DNA from: Knufia peltigerae
Lineage: Eukaryota; Ascomycota; Eurotiomycetes; Chaetothyriales; Trichomeriaceae
Assembly (NCBI GenBank): GCA_030247855.1
Contig: JAPDRN010000007.1
Location: 496,001-560,000 of the forward strand
Length of the DNA stretch: 64,000 nt
Direction of reading: 5' to 3'
Shown here: positions 11,275-21,242 of the stretch, one piece after another
How the letters are laid out: each line of letters starts with the position of its first letter
Numbering within the stretch: the stretch's first letter is position 1
The notes under the pieces: generated by a model
Database searches by the model: none
The model's input: only the letters and a program-made list of their open reading frames with translations
What the model was told of the DNA's origin: nothing
Made by a program: the position numbers and the translations under genes

Positions 11275-13270
11275 CTACCCTCGACGGTCCATCTGACCGG
11301 GCGTCCTACTCCGACCCAATCTGTCCAAACCCAACGCCAATCGACTGTCTGTGTCCAGGGTGTGCTCCGTGACCAGCTCCTTGTCAATCTGGAAATGTTG
11401 GACCAAGGTCGACGCCGCCAGCGCCAACCCGGCCAGGCCACAGAAGAAGGAGAAGACGCCGTGAAAGCCGTAGACGTACGCGCCCAGGACGTCGGCCGGT
11501 CGCGGGACCATCGTCGACCCCCCTAGTCGTGACCGTCGGAGACCCTCCGCAAACGCCTCCGCGTCACTCGCGATACTGTCGGGCAAGCCGAGATCTCGGA
11601 TCTTGATCTTCATGACGTTTTGAAACACCGATCCACCTATGCCGACACCCAGGGCCATGCCGAAACTCCGAAGGAAGGCGTACATGGCCGCCGCGGCTCC
11701 CTCGTCGCCCCGCAGGCACACGGCCTGGGACGCCGTGTTGAGAGCGTTGAGCAACAGGCCGTGTCCGAAACCCAAAACCACGAGGCTGACCACCCACACC
11801 GACGCGCTCGTTCGGGCGTCCCACGTGACGGTCAGGCCCGTGCCGATACTGACCAGCGTCCATCCCGTCCAGACGGCCCAGCGGTACGTGCCCGTGCGGG
11901 TGATGACGCGACCGACGACGACGGCGGCCGGGATGAGTGTAAGCATGACGGCGAGGACCGACACGCCTGTCCGCAGGGGAGACTCGGATCGGACGGACTC
12001 GAAGAAGAAGGGGACGTAATACAGTTGGCCATAAAGCTGGGTTGGAATCAAATTAGCTTGGCAATGGTTTTTGGTGTTGGCGGTTGCAGGGAGAATACAA
12101 GAGTAGTTGAAGACAGAAAACTTACAAGCAGTCCTTGGACAAACGCACCAGCGTAGACGGCAAAGGATGACCGAGAGTGAAAGAGAGAATGTCGGAGGAA
12201 TGGTTCCTTTGCGAAGAATCTCTCGTAGACCACTGTGGACGCAAGACCTAAAAACCCCAGGGGCAAAGGGACCATGACCGCTACAGCGGACCAGTGAAAT
12301 TGAGTACCACCCCAAGATATGGCGACGAGGAATCCGGTGGCCGATGGGATGAAGAAGAAAGCTCCGATCCAATCGACCCGAACAAGCATCTCGCGCCACG
12401 TAGCCGATCGAGGTTTCAGGCTGACGACGAGGGGAACAAGAGCTAAACCGATCGCGCAGAATGGGAACATTAGGTAAAAGATCCAGCGCCAGAGAGTTGG
12501 GGTTGCAAAAGTTCCGCCAACTAGGTGTGCCATTGTCAGTATACATCATCAAGTACGAGTTCCAGATTCTCATCAGATAGCAAGTTTGGAAGCAGAGTGG
12601 ATGTAATGCAACGTACTGAGGGGTCCAATACACGTTCCGATTGCCCATGCTCCTTGTCTGTGGGAGAATGTGTCAGCACGTATAGATTTGTAGCGGGCAG
12701 TATGGATTCGGACCACGTACGTTATGCCGATATATTGCGGACGGGACCTCAAGGGAACAATATCGGTAAAAATCACCAGAGAGAGTATAATGATCCCTCC
12801 ACCACCGACACCCTGAATGGATCGACCCGCAAGAAGGACTCTCATGGTGTGTGCCACGGCGCATAAGACGGTACCGGTAGTGAAGATCAACAACGAGGCG
12901 AACAAGCAGCGCGGTCGACCAAAGATCTCGCTGAGAGAGGCAATGAATGGCATGGACACTGCGCATGTCAAGAGGTACGACGTGCCGATCCAAAGACCCT
13001 GAGTTGTGTCCGTCTCGAATGCTTGGATGATGGTCTATGGACAGCATTGTTAGAAGCCATGTCAATGAGACAAACACCTCTCAACTGTCTTACCGATAGC
13101 GAGGTGATGATGATGGTTGCATCAAGGCTGACCATCAAAGAGATGATGGCCAATGTCAACATGATGGCGAGTTCATGTCCAGATGGTTTCCATGCTGGAA
13201 CATCAACGTTCTCCGGCTCTGTTGATGGAAGATGGACATCTTCATCAACATGCTGTGCTACATTAGCCAT
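11275..13270 (-). CDS. MFS multidrug-type transporter (DHA family)
   Basis: Five exons read on the minus strand: 13270-13094, 13034-12721, 12657-12617, 12520-12126 and 12036-11275. They give 562 residues with every frame closing. The N-terminus is hydrophilic, then come TM1 (ELAIMLTLAIISLMVSLD), the IFGRPRCLF element (loop 2-3, equivalent to the MFS GRR motif), the loop RSIQGVGGGGI and DIVPLRSR. Later blocks include a GFGHGLLLNAL segment and many membrane helices, about fourteen by eye. Members of this group are proton antiporters exporting drugs or fungal metabolites at the plasma membrane. A 41-nt third exon is unusual but fits. No biosynthetic core enzyme is adjacent, so the substrate is not inferable. 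Confidence 0.85.
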
Positions 13271-15154
13271 TTTGTGCGGATGTGATGCGTAGTCTCTCAT
13301 GCGTGAGTGCGTTAATAGGAATGCAAGAGTTCGAATAATGCAAGAACACAAGACGAGTGATGTAAATGTGCAGAGTACAAACACTTCCTTTGTACCATCA
13401 CCATGATGTCGCCAGCGCAAGTCCAAACCTGTAGACCTACTGCATGTTTCCAGTATCAGCCAAGATAACGACAGTCTCATCACTCATGTGGTGAATGCCA
13501 AACGCAAAGGTGATACATTGAATTTGGGAAGAGTAAGAGTAAGAGTAAGAAAGAGCAGCTCTTTCAAGAAAACGAGTGCAATCAAAAGGACATGTCTGTG
13601 GTCGGATATATGAGAAGATGGTCTCAGTCTCAGACCTTGCATAAAGATACTGATCAAATACCCATACACTCAACAACTGCTTGACGCTGTCCCTCTTGAG
13701 GAGTCATTACACGAGCTGACTGGAGTGGTCTTTTTCCGACGCGAGCTTCCATCTGCTCCACCCATTGGGCTTCTGTAAGCGCCTCATTGTCGCAAGGCCG
13801 ATGTCCGAGACGCCTATTGTCGACTTCTTGGCTCAGGATATGGATCGAGTTGATTTGAGAATTGGTGGAAGAATATAGAGAAAAGAAAAGGGCCCAGCTG
13901 AACAATTGTGAGATGTTGCGATACCATTTTGAGCTTAGTGAAATGTCTACACTTCTGCCCAATCATGATTATTATTGAATCTCAGCCTCGTCACGACTAG
14001 AATGAAGACCCCTGTGTATCGGGTATCGTGTATCGAGTATCGAGACATCAAGTATATTACAGAGAGTCCACCTTCTGCCCGTCAAGCTTGGTCTCCAGCT
14101 ACACTATTTAGACCTGGCTACATCGACCGAGAGCCATCTGCCGCCATGCCTCGTAAGAAACCGATTGATTGGTATCTGATGAATGTTTGCAATTCCAGCA
14201 GTGGATCAACTTCATCTCATTTCTGGAAAAAAAAAGGTGACATCTTGCGGCACTATGGCGGGCGAACATAGGAGTATGGTCCTGCTATCACGTCCTCTTC
14301 GAGGCACCAAAGAGAGCGTCGTATATAACGCTGACGATGGTCCTTCTCCGGGCGCTGGGTGCTCCTCCAGACACCATTCTTCCATATCCAGAGCAATCTC
14401 CGCCACCTGAAGATACTGCGCACGATTTAACACCCGATAACATCTCCAGCAGTCCCGACACAGAGACAAGCAGACCACGGGACAAGGCCGAAAAACCCAA
14501 GATGGAATCTCTACATAGCTCAAGCAAGAAGCCACAGCCTGTGCAAATGTCTACGACGTCGTCTTCTCAGGACCAGCAGCGTCCGTCTGAGAGCTCTCAG
14601 CATGTAGCGAGAACCAACGATAGGACTTCGGAAGAACGGTCGACCGCATCACTTGCCAGCGTACTCGCCAAGCGGGGTGATACGCTCCCTTTAACCATGT
14701 TCAGTGGATTGGTCGACGCATCGCCAGAGCTCGATAAGAAGCCAGAATCTAAGTTGACCTGGGTGAAGGAGGAGCCTCGATCGAAATGAGAAATTCTCTG
14801 AAGGGGTCCTGACATCTCGGCGAACGGTGATCCAACCCCGCTGCGCAAAGCAATATCAATAGCAGCCAACTTCAGAGACGGGGAGAATGATTGAATAGGG
14901 AACGTCTTCTGCATCGAATATATACCGTTAGGCCCCTCTGAGATGAGCTAGTCGCATGTCTGGCTGCAGAGCACTGGATATGACCGGTTGAGAGCGCTGT
15001 GACTGTTTCCCTCAATAATCCGGCAATCGAGCGAGAGGTCGGCTTCGATAGTCCTCTGTCGGGTACGGACCCCTCAAACCTGTATTTCGCCGCTGGTGTA
15101 GAAAGGGCTGCATAGTGTTCCGGGCTAGTTCAATGGAAGTCTTTCTCAGCCCTG
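13271..15154. other. Intergenic, MFS promoter side and 3' side of CENP-S
   Basis: Apart from a doubtful frame at 14337-14789 (listed separately) I see no gene. There is a short tandem hexamer (GAGTAA-like, three to four units) at 13528-13553, and a GGTATCGTGTATCGAGTATCG near-repeat at 14020-14043. Confidence 0.4.
14337..14789 (+). CDS. Possible small hypothetical protein
   Basis: A 150-residue open frame starting with ATG. The frame is open further upstream, to about 14240, so an earlier exon could exist. The protein is hydrophilic, Ser/Pro/Glu-rich, with a more ordered-looking C-terminal part (LASVLAKRGDTLPLTMFSGL, then KLTWVKEEP). I recognise no family. Composition looks more protein-like than the neighbouring frames, but no splice evidence or homology supports it. 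Confidence 0.25.
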   Translation: MVLLRALGAPPDTILPYPEQSPPPEDTAHDLTPDNISSSPDTETSRPRDKAEKPKMESLHSSSKKPQPVQMSTTSSSQDQQRPSESSQHVARTNDRTSEERSTASLASVLAKRGDTLPLTMFSGLVDASPELDKKPESKLTWVKEEPRSK

Positions 15155-15651
15155 TCACTTTTCCTTGTGGGAATCTTTTCTGTGTTCCAACTTTTTCAAT
15201 TCTTCTCTCAGTATCGTCTCCAAGCCTTCGTTTCTTCTGGTCAATAACATGACATCGTCGGTCTTGATGGTGGTCCTCCCGGCATGTTTGGCGAACGACT
15301 CGAGGTCAACGGCAATGTTCCCTAAATTACTGTGTGTTAGCAAAACATGCCACAAGGTACCGTGAGCGAATGGTCGAGGTCTAGGGTTGTTACCAATTTG
15401 TGCCCAGACCAACTCCATCAGGCTTCCAATGAACTGCGGCGTGGCATTCACACCGAGGTTGATACTCTCTTCGTCGACGATCTTGCCGACCTGGAACCAC
15501 AGGGCGGAGCGCAGTTTCTGTGGGTGTCAGAAAGCCGGCGACTGTTGGGGCGCGTCTGGAATGCTGCTAGGCCTAGCAAGCATCGTCTGCCATGGACTAC
15601 TGAACGTACCTTTTGAAGAGTTTCTGCATCTAATTCAGTCGTCGACGCCAT
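15155..15651 (-). CDS. mhf1: CENP-S / Mhf1 histone-fold protein
   Basis: Three exons, 15651-15610, 15517-15394 and 15321-15155, give 110 residues with closed frames. The sequence has the full CENP-S histone fold: LRSALWFQVGKIVDEE, NATPQFIGSLMELVW, NIAVDLESFAKHAGR, TTIKTDDVMLLTRRN, then a basic tail. CENP-S pairs with CENP-X as a tetramer that binds DNA at kinetochores (CCAN) and activates FANCM/Mph1 helicase at stalled forks. The third-exon acceptor is the second of two AGs eight bases apart: using the first (..CACACAG) brings an immediate stop, while TTTAG restores the family sequence. Length equals the family norm. No tie with the neighbouring transport and glycosylation genes is implied. 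Confidence 0.88.
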
Positions 15652-16407
15652 GGTCATCGCTATGAATGTTACCGCAACTGGTCCCACGTTTGTCAGGAAA
15701 TGATGGTCTTGTTTGACGCGTCGAGACGCGATATGAGAGAATCAAATGTTCCACCGTAGAAAAGGCTGGGGTCGACCATTCGCGCAGCATGGCGATTGTT
15801 CAGGAGGTAGATGAAGTATTTATTAATCCCATCAATGTGAGCACGAGCCTGCAATGGCGTTATTATTCTGGGTATCTCTGCTTATGTAAAAGATTATCAC
15901 GCTGTTGACCAGTATCATGATTTGGTGGAGTCGACCTCAGCGCCGCAATCTGGCCCGTTGTGAACAGAACAGTACAAAATCCTGTCAACGGGCCTTTAAT
16001 GACGCGAGCCAGCCGATACAGGAGGTGATGGTCCTCCATTAACATATATTGCTTGGAATATCCCCTTGTCTCTCGTATTTCCCCTCGTTCTTCTTTCCTC
16101 CCCAGTCTCGATAGACGCATGGAGAGATCGTCCCTATTCGAAGTGCACTCGCTTGACATTTTTGCCGGAGTCTTTACTGAATCTTGTACCCTGGACAATA
16201 CCGGTTTGAGACGAAGGCTAGCAGGGATGTCGAAGTGGTTCGTCGGTATCGTGTCGGTCGCTAGGGAAGACCATCTCGGTGTCCAATCATATACTGTCGA
16301 ATTATGATCGGTAAATCCCCTGGTGGCAAGTCGTGTCTTTTCATCGTTTAGTGAAGGTGTACTTTTTCCACTCCTTTTAATGGAAAAGTAGAGCTGATCT
16401 TCTTGTA
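15652..16407. other. Gap between CENP-S and GT25 genes
   Basis: An open frame of 182 codons on the minus strand (16411-15863) starts only at a TTG overlapping the GT25 stop and resembles no family. I treat it as chance or 3'UTR sequence. Nothing else seen. Confidence 0.45.
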
Positions 16408-18081
16408 TCAAGACAAATCTTCGGGATGGCCGACACCCGTGCCGATCTCTTCTCGCGTCAACTGAATTTCTTCATTATAATTATTCTTGAATCTCCTGGA
16501 GCCGTTGATGAGCCTCTTCATGTTGAGACGGGTGGAGAAAGAGGTCCGGTTCGAGACGGGATGTTCGAAGTAACCTTCATGGACACTGATGTCGCTGCTT
16601 CTGCTGCGCGGGCCTATCGGTCGACTGACCCCGATCATCGCGGGGTACGGTGAGATGCAGAGGGCATTCGTGTCCTTGTTCTTGCAAAGGCCATCATAGC
16701 CCCTATAATACCAAAGTCAGTCGTGAGATTTGAATGACAAAGTCACAAGAACACGAGAAACCGCACTTACCAGTCGACTGGTGCGTTGAAGGGCGACAGG
16801 CTCATGTGAAAGAGTGCCTTTCGAGCCCCGGCAAGTGAGATGGCTAAACCTGCGGTGCATACTAAATTCCAGTAACCATGTCAGCTAGGTATTCTCCAGG
16901 TGTTCGATTGGGCCGCTGGGATGGTTGAATTTTGGATACAAGACTGGCCACAGGGAAGGCCTGACAATGACAAGAGTTGACTTACTGCCGCCAGAAGATC
17001 GGAATATGATGCGTGTATCGTTGACGGCGTTGGATGGATGATCCCATGTGGACATGTCGGGGTTTTCCAACCAATATTTTCTGTGCACCGTCGGTTCGAC
17101 AGTCGGGTCTTCAGTAATGACGAATCGTCGCTTGTCTGAATCCATCGTGAATTGGCCGCAATGTCCCAGCCACAGCATGTCCCAGCTGTCGCCGTACGGG
17201 GACCTTGTAACCGCGTCTTCATCCACCTTTTGAAGGTACTTTGCACCACGAGCCAGTTGTTTGAGTTGCGCACGGAAGCCGATATCCCAGTCCGCATCAT
17301 CCTCGAAGATGAGTGCCGATTGGATGTTCTCGGCCACGATCCTAGACGCACACGTTAGATGCTAGACCACAAGGATCGGTCTAGAGTTGATGCCTCATAC
17401 ATTTGTAACACGTCCATGTGTGCTCGCCAGCAGCCGACCACAGCTGGTTCTTGATCCATTGTCTGGGCAAGGTCGTTAGCTTGAGTTCATGTGGGTGGAA
17501 TGACCGCAGAACCAGCAGCTCGTGAAGACTGCGTTGGGGTCCACAAAATTGACTTACCCATGGAAGACTCTTCTTGTCAACAAGATCGCCCGGGACACCA
17601 TCGACGAATTCCATGTCTATGTTTGAAAGTGAGGCTTGGACGGCAATGTTGTCCCGTCTGTCGCCCCGCGATGGCATAGAGATTGTGAATATCTTTTCGA
17701 ACTGTTTCCTCTCACGAGGCACTGATAAGTAACAGACCTCTCAAGTATACTGGCGAAGGGCAAGCCTACCCCAAGGGTCCTGTTCATTATATCTTCCATG
17801 GATCCGGTTGGAACCGTCGCTGCTGACAGCGCCGGTGTCCGCAAGCCCTTCACCGCCGATTCTATCTCGGACAGGTATGCCTTCATGGTAGCCCACTGCT
17901 CAGAAGAAGGTTGTGAATTTGTAGAGGTCATGTTTTTTAATCTTTGGAAGTATGTGGTCGTATGTGCCGTAACTTCATCGCTGCGGTCGATACCAACCAA
18001 AATCAGGAAGAGGAGGAACGCAAGCGCGGTGATTGCACCGACTACAACCCGCTTGTTGCTGTAAAATATTGATGTCGACAT
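16408..18081 (-). CDS. GT25-family glycosyltransferase, type II membrane protein
   Basis: Minus-strand gene starting at ATG 18081 and ending at TGA 16408. Clear exons are 17558 and upstream, 17462-17401, 17341-16986, 16861-16771 and 16702-16408; the last four joins keep frame exactly. The first intron near 17770-17720 is short and its edges are uncertain. An N-terminal signal anchor lies at about residues 12-30. Then follow the GT25 start (FEKIFTISMPSRGDRRDNI), MEFVDGV, GCWRAHMDVLQ, the sugar-nucleotide/metal motif ALIFEDDADWD, DMLWLGHCG, and the late NAPVDWGYDG segment. GT25 enzymes (bacterial LPS and collagen galactosyltransferases) act on Golgi-facing acceptors; fungal acceptors are unknown. 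It is divergent from the gene-poor stretch at 18.1-19.6 kb. Confidence 0.8.
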
Positions 18082-18300
18082 GGTGATGAGGAGGCTCCGA
18101 ATGGTATCAAATGTTGAGAGAGAGTCGAAACTACTCGTAGCGAGTTCGGGAGTCTCATCCTGTGGTTGTATAGCAGAATCTTGGGGCCAGAACTTTCCTT
18201 TGCACGCGACATACCCCCTTTCGCGGCTCGATGTTGGCACATGTCGGCTATCTTGACACCAAGATTGAGCAATGAACACTGGATATGATAGATTTGACAG

Positions 18301-18340
18301 CCACGTCAAAGCCTCGGCTTAGCGAGGCATGACGTTGTGG
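18301..18340. repeat. 40-bp near-perfect palindrome
   Basis: CCACGTCA, GCCTCG, a six-base centre, then CGAGGC, TGACGT and GTGG. The two arms pair almost throughout (ACGTCA with TGACGT, GCCTCG with CGAGGC, CCAC with GTGG), with one or two unpaired bases. It lies about 220 bp upstream of the GT25 start codon. Confidence 0.75.
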
Positions 18341-18610
18341 GCTCTTTGAGGCTCTTACTGTACGGAGTACTGTACGTTTGTAAACTTACATTTTTGGTTC
18401 ATGATAAGAACGAATACTGGTCGACTCATGGAGTTGTAGCTCACGCTATACCTAACCCAGATCTCTCAATTTAACACAGTCAGTCTCCATACTCGAACGT
18501 GTGGTCTACCATAACGAAATAATTGATTCATGCTGACTTGTTGATAAGGAGGCTCCAAGAGGCGAATTAAACGTCAAGTTGTCTGAAGATCTTGGCAGGT
18601 TGTCTTGGCC

Positions 18611-18724
18611 CACTAAGAGGCTCTTAACTGCATTAGCGCGTTATCTGAGGCTCTGAACGGTTTCTGTGCACGTTGTTTGGGGTTCTTAACTGCCACTAAC
18701 AGCCTCGCTAAGAGCCTCTTAGTG
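18611..18724. repeat. 114-bp unit bounded by 16-bp inverted repeats
   Basis: The left end CACTAAGAGGCTCTTA (18611-18626) is the exact reverse complement of the right end TAAGAGCCTCTTAGTG (18709-18724). The right arm is itself part of a palindrome CTAAGAGCCTCTTAG. The size and ends suggest a miniature inverted-repeat element or a fold-back remnant. No clear target duplication is seen. Confidence 0.6.
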
Positions 18725-19596
18725 CGGCTCATCAACCCCCTTTGAAGTATCCATCCATTAGGGGCTCATGCGGCACGTACCAGGCTGTCTGTGCCACCTC
18801 CAAGATATCGCGATCCTCATGTTTGCAAACAACAAGATGCGCTTTAGCCATCGTGTCGCCTATTATCGCCCCTCATTGCCACGTTGGCGGACTCCCTTTC
18901 TGTTGATGAGGATCGCTCCCCCTCGGGCTCCTTGTGTACGTATTGTACAAGATACGTCTGATCTCACGCCGCGTCGTCTTGGAACCAAAATGCTGGCTCT
19001 CATCCAGAAGCGCGGAAGGACCACTATACTTTACCTGCTGTACGGTGGCCGCCCCCACAAGTAAGTCCATGGCCGAAACTCAAACACTAACAGTGTCCTT
19101 TCGCCTTGATCGCCCAATGTCTCGCTTTTGACGGCTCCATTGGCACCTCTTACAAGAGACAGTGGCGCGTAGAAAAGGGACATGTCATCTTTTTTGGGCT
19201 AACGAGCAGGCTACACAATCTGACCATAGGAAGCTATGAGCCGTGATAGCAAACCTTACTCGGATCTCCGGAGTGTGTCACAACATGATTGCTTTCTGGC
19301 TTTCCGTTCTCGTATTTGCATGGCAAATTTGACGTCTTGGGCTAGATGGCGTGACCGCGCTTCAGTTGAAATGAGATTTGCTGTTTGGCTTGGGATGAAC
19401 ATTCTCGGACGGATCCTATCCGGTTCCTGGGCTGTGATGGAAATGGCATTGCAACAGGCCATAGATCGGTGGCGGATATGATGAAATCAAGAACTTTCTC
19501 AGTACTTACGAAGACTTCAGAGATACTCAATCACGAGCTTGCTGATGGCATGATATACATGGCTTAAACCGGAGAAGGAACACCAGGCACATCCGC

Positions 19597-20807
19597 TCAC
19601 AACTTGTGTGGACCTTTCCCATCAAGACCCTGGACAGGATGTACAGACTCGGGGTAAGGCTTGCCGCCAAACTGTCCACCTCCCTTGACTCTCCACGCCC
19701 CGCCGTCGACATCCAGGCAGACGCCGTTGATAAAGTTGCCCGTGTCGCCGAACAGAAATACCGTGGCGTCAGCTATTTCCTTGACGAGACCAAAGCGTTG
19801 CAGGGGGATGTTCCTCCTCGAATCTTCCCGCGAGTCGGTGGCTACCAGCCGATCCATGCCCTCCGTGCCCGCGATCGCCCCCGGTGCGATGATGTTGGAG
19901 GTCACCCCTTGTGGGCCGTATTCGAGTGAAAGGACGTCGGAGATGGCATTCACTCCCGCTTTGGCCGCGCAGGCATGAGCCTGGGCAACTCTGGCGTTGT
20001 GGTAATTTGTCGAGCTCACGAAGATGATCCTACCCCCGGTGCCTCGTGGTACTGAGCAGCAATATTCAAAGTCAGACCTGAGACAAGATTTCCAAGAGGA
20101 CGGCCCTTTTGAAGACGGCCACTGCGTGAGAGGCAACATCACATTGATGCCAAACACATACCTGACTTTCCATCACCCCGATGCCTCCTTGCAGATTCCA
20201 AGAGGTGTGGTATCGTGGCCTTGACCGTGACCCACGAACCGATGAGATCAATGTCAATGACTGCCTTGAACGCATTTACTGATAGGTTGTCCATCGAAGC
20301 CAAAAAATTTCCTGCTGCTCCGGCACTTTTGCTCCGTAAATGAAAATGTGTCAGCCTTGTCACACACCAATCGCTCACAACTTGGTCATCAGAGGGAGGG
20401 AGGGCTTGTGTAAGGTAGGTGCCTACATGACGAAGTCGATGCTGCCCAGTTCTTTGACACAGCGATCGACGGCAGCCTTGACGGTATCAAAGTTTCTCAC
20501 ATCGACGTTGCCAATGCTCAACACTTTACTCCCAGGTCTCTCAGACGAAATGTCCGTGGCCATTTGTGACGCCTTTTGCTGGTTTCTCCCAACGATACAG
20601 GCGTTGGCTCCGAGCGCGACCAAGGCGCGTACCTGCCCTGAACATATTGATCCAGATCCGCCAGTACAAAAAACGACCTTGTTTGCTATTCCTTTGCCGT
20701 CAGAAAGCTTGTATATCAGCTTTTTGAGAGGTTTGTGTTTCTGAATACCCACCGAATGTACCCTCCTTCCAGTATGGGCTGAGTACAGTACCCCGGGAAC
20801 TAGACAT
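19597..20807 (-). CDS. sps19: 2,4-dienoyl-CoA reductase, peroxisomal Sps19 type
   Basis: Four exons: 20807-20762, 20691-20427, 20325-20162 and 20042-19597 give 306 residues, all frames closing. The NADPH-binding start reads VVFCTGGSGSICS, followed by LVALGANACIVGRN, the DVRNFDTVKAAVDRC segment, NFLASMDNLSVNAFK, VSSTNYH, and AKAGVNAISDVLSLEYGP. These are the signatures of the short-chain 2,4-dienoyl-CoA reductase branch (DECR2/Sps19), which removes conjugated double bases during oxidation of unsaturated fatty acids. The C-terminal tripeptide is HKL, a variant of the peroxisomal PTS1 signal. The gene is divergent from a PTS1-bearing acyl-CoA ligase over a 435-bp shared promoter, suggesting joint control in peroxisomal degradation. 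Confidence 0.87.
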
Positions 20808-21242
20808 GCTAGGAGATTTGTCTGGGGAGGTAGGTATTGAGGGATGAGTCGTTGATATACTCTTGAAGCAGGACACAATGATACAACAACAAAGAAGACA
20901 ATGCGGTGCAACTATTCCCGGACTTACAAAAAATTACCGCGGACCCTTCGATAATCTCGGAGTTCTTGAATCTCTTCTGGATTTCGACATTCCCCTCAAA
21001 CTTCAGCCTCGGCCGAAGTGAAACTCCGCGTCGATTTTTCCCCAGACCATGTCTCCATACTTACGAAATACTGCCTTTCAAGGGTTCACCGCAAGTATGT
21101 ATGGTCCGAGTCAAACGATCAATGTGAGGTTCTCGAGTTCCTCTTGCAGGACTCGGAGATTTCAACCTGAAAGTTATTATAGATTCCTGTTGTACCATTA
21201 CGATCCGTCTGCCATCACGTCCACTCGGTACTCAGTGTTGAA
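20808..21242. promoter_or_regulatory. Divergent promoter between dienoyl-CoA reductase and acyl-CoA ligase
   Basis: A 435-bp region separates the two start codons. It contains CCTCGG at 21007-21012 within CAGCCTCGGCCGAAG. CCTCGG is the known core bound by the fatty-acid regulators FarA/FarB in Aspergillus nidulans. One copy alone is weak evidence, but its position between two predicted peroxisomal genes fits. Confidence 0.4.

Larger units (their letters stand above)
18082..19596. other. Gene-poor stretch with inverted repeats
   Basis: No gene recognised in 1.5 kb. It contains a 40-bp near-palindrome (18301-18340), a 114-bp inverted-repeat unit (18611-18724), one TACGGAGTA at 18361, and several copies of a GAGGCTCTTAACTG-like word (near 18347, 18617, 18646 degenerate, 18679). 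This looks like remnants of small repeats or elements rather than a gene. Confidence 0.5.

Noticed and set aside
13528..13553. Short tandem hexamer that might suggest a repeat array
   Set aside because: Only three to four direct units, no spacers; a simple microsatellite.
13654..13962. 102-codon minus-strand frame near the MFS promoter
   Set aside because: No homology features and no neighbouring exons; likely chance.
15863..16411. 182-codon minus-strand frame after the GT25 gene
   Set aside because: Starts with TTG overlapping the GT25 stop, no recognisable domain, no splice signals linking it to other exons.
17720..17770. Possible second frameshift in the GT25 gene
   Set aside because: A short intron (about 32 bases, GTAGGC..GAGAG) restores the frame and the family sequence on both sides, so I kept the gene as intact, with the boundary marked uncertain.
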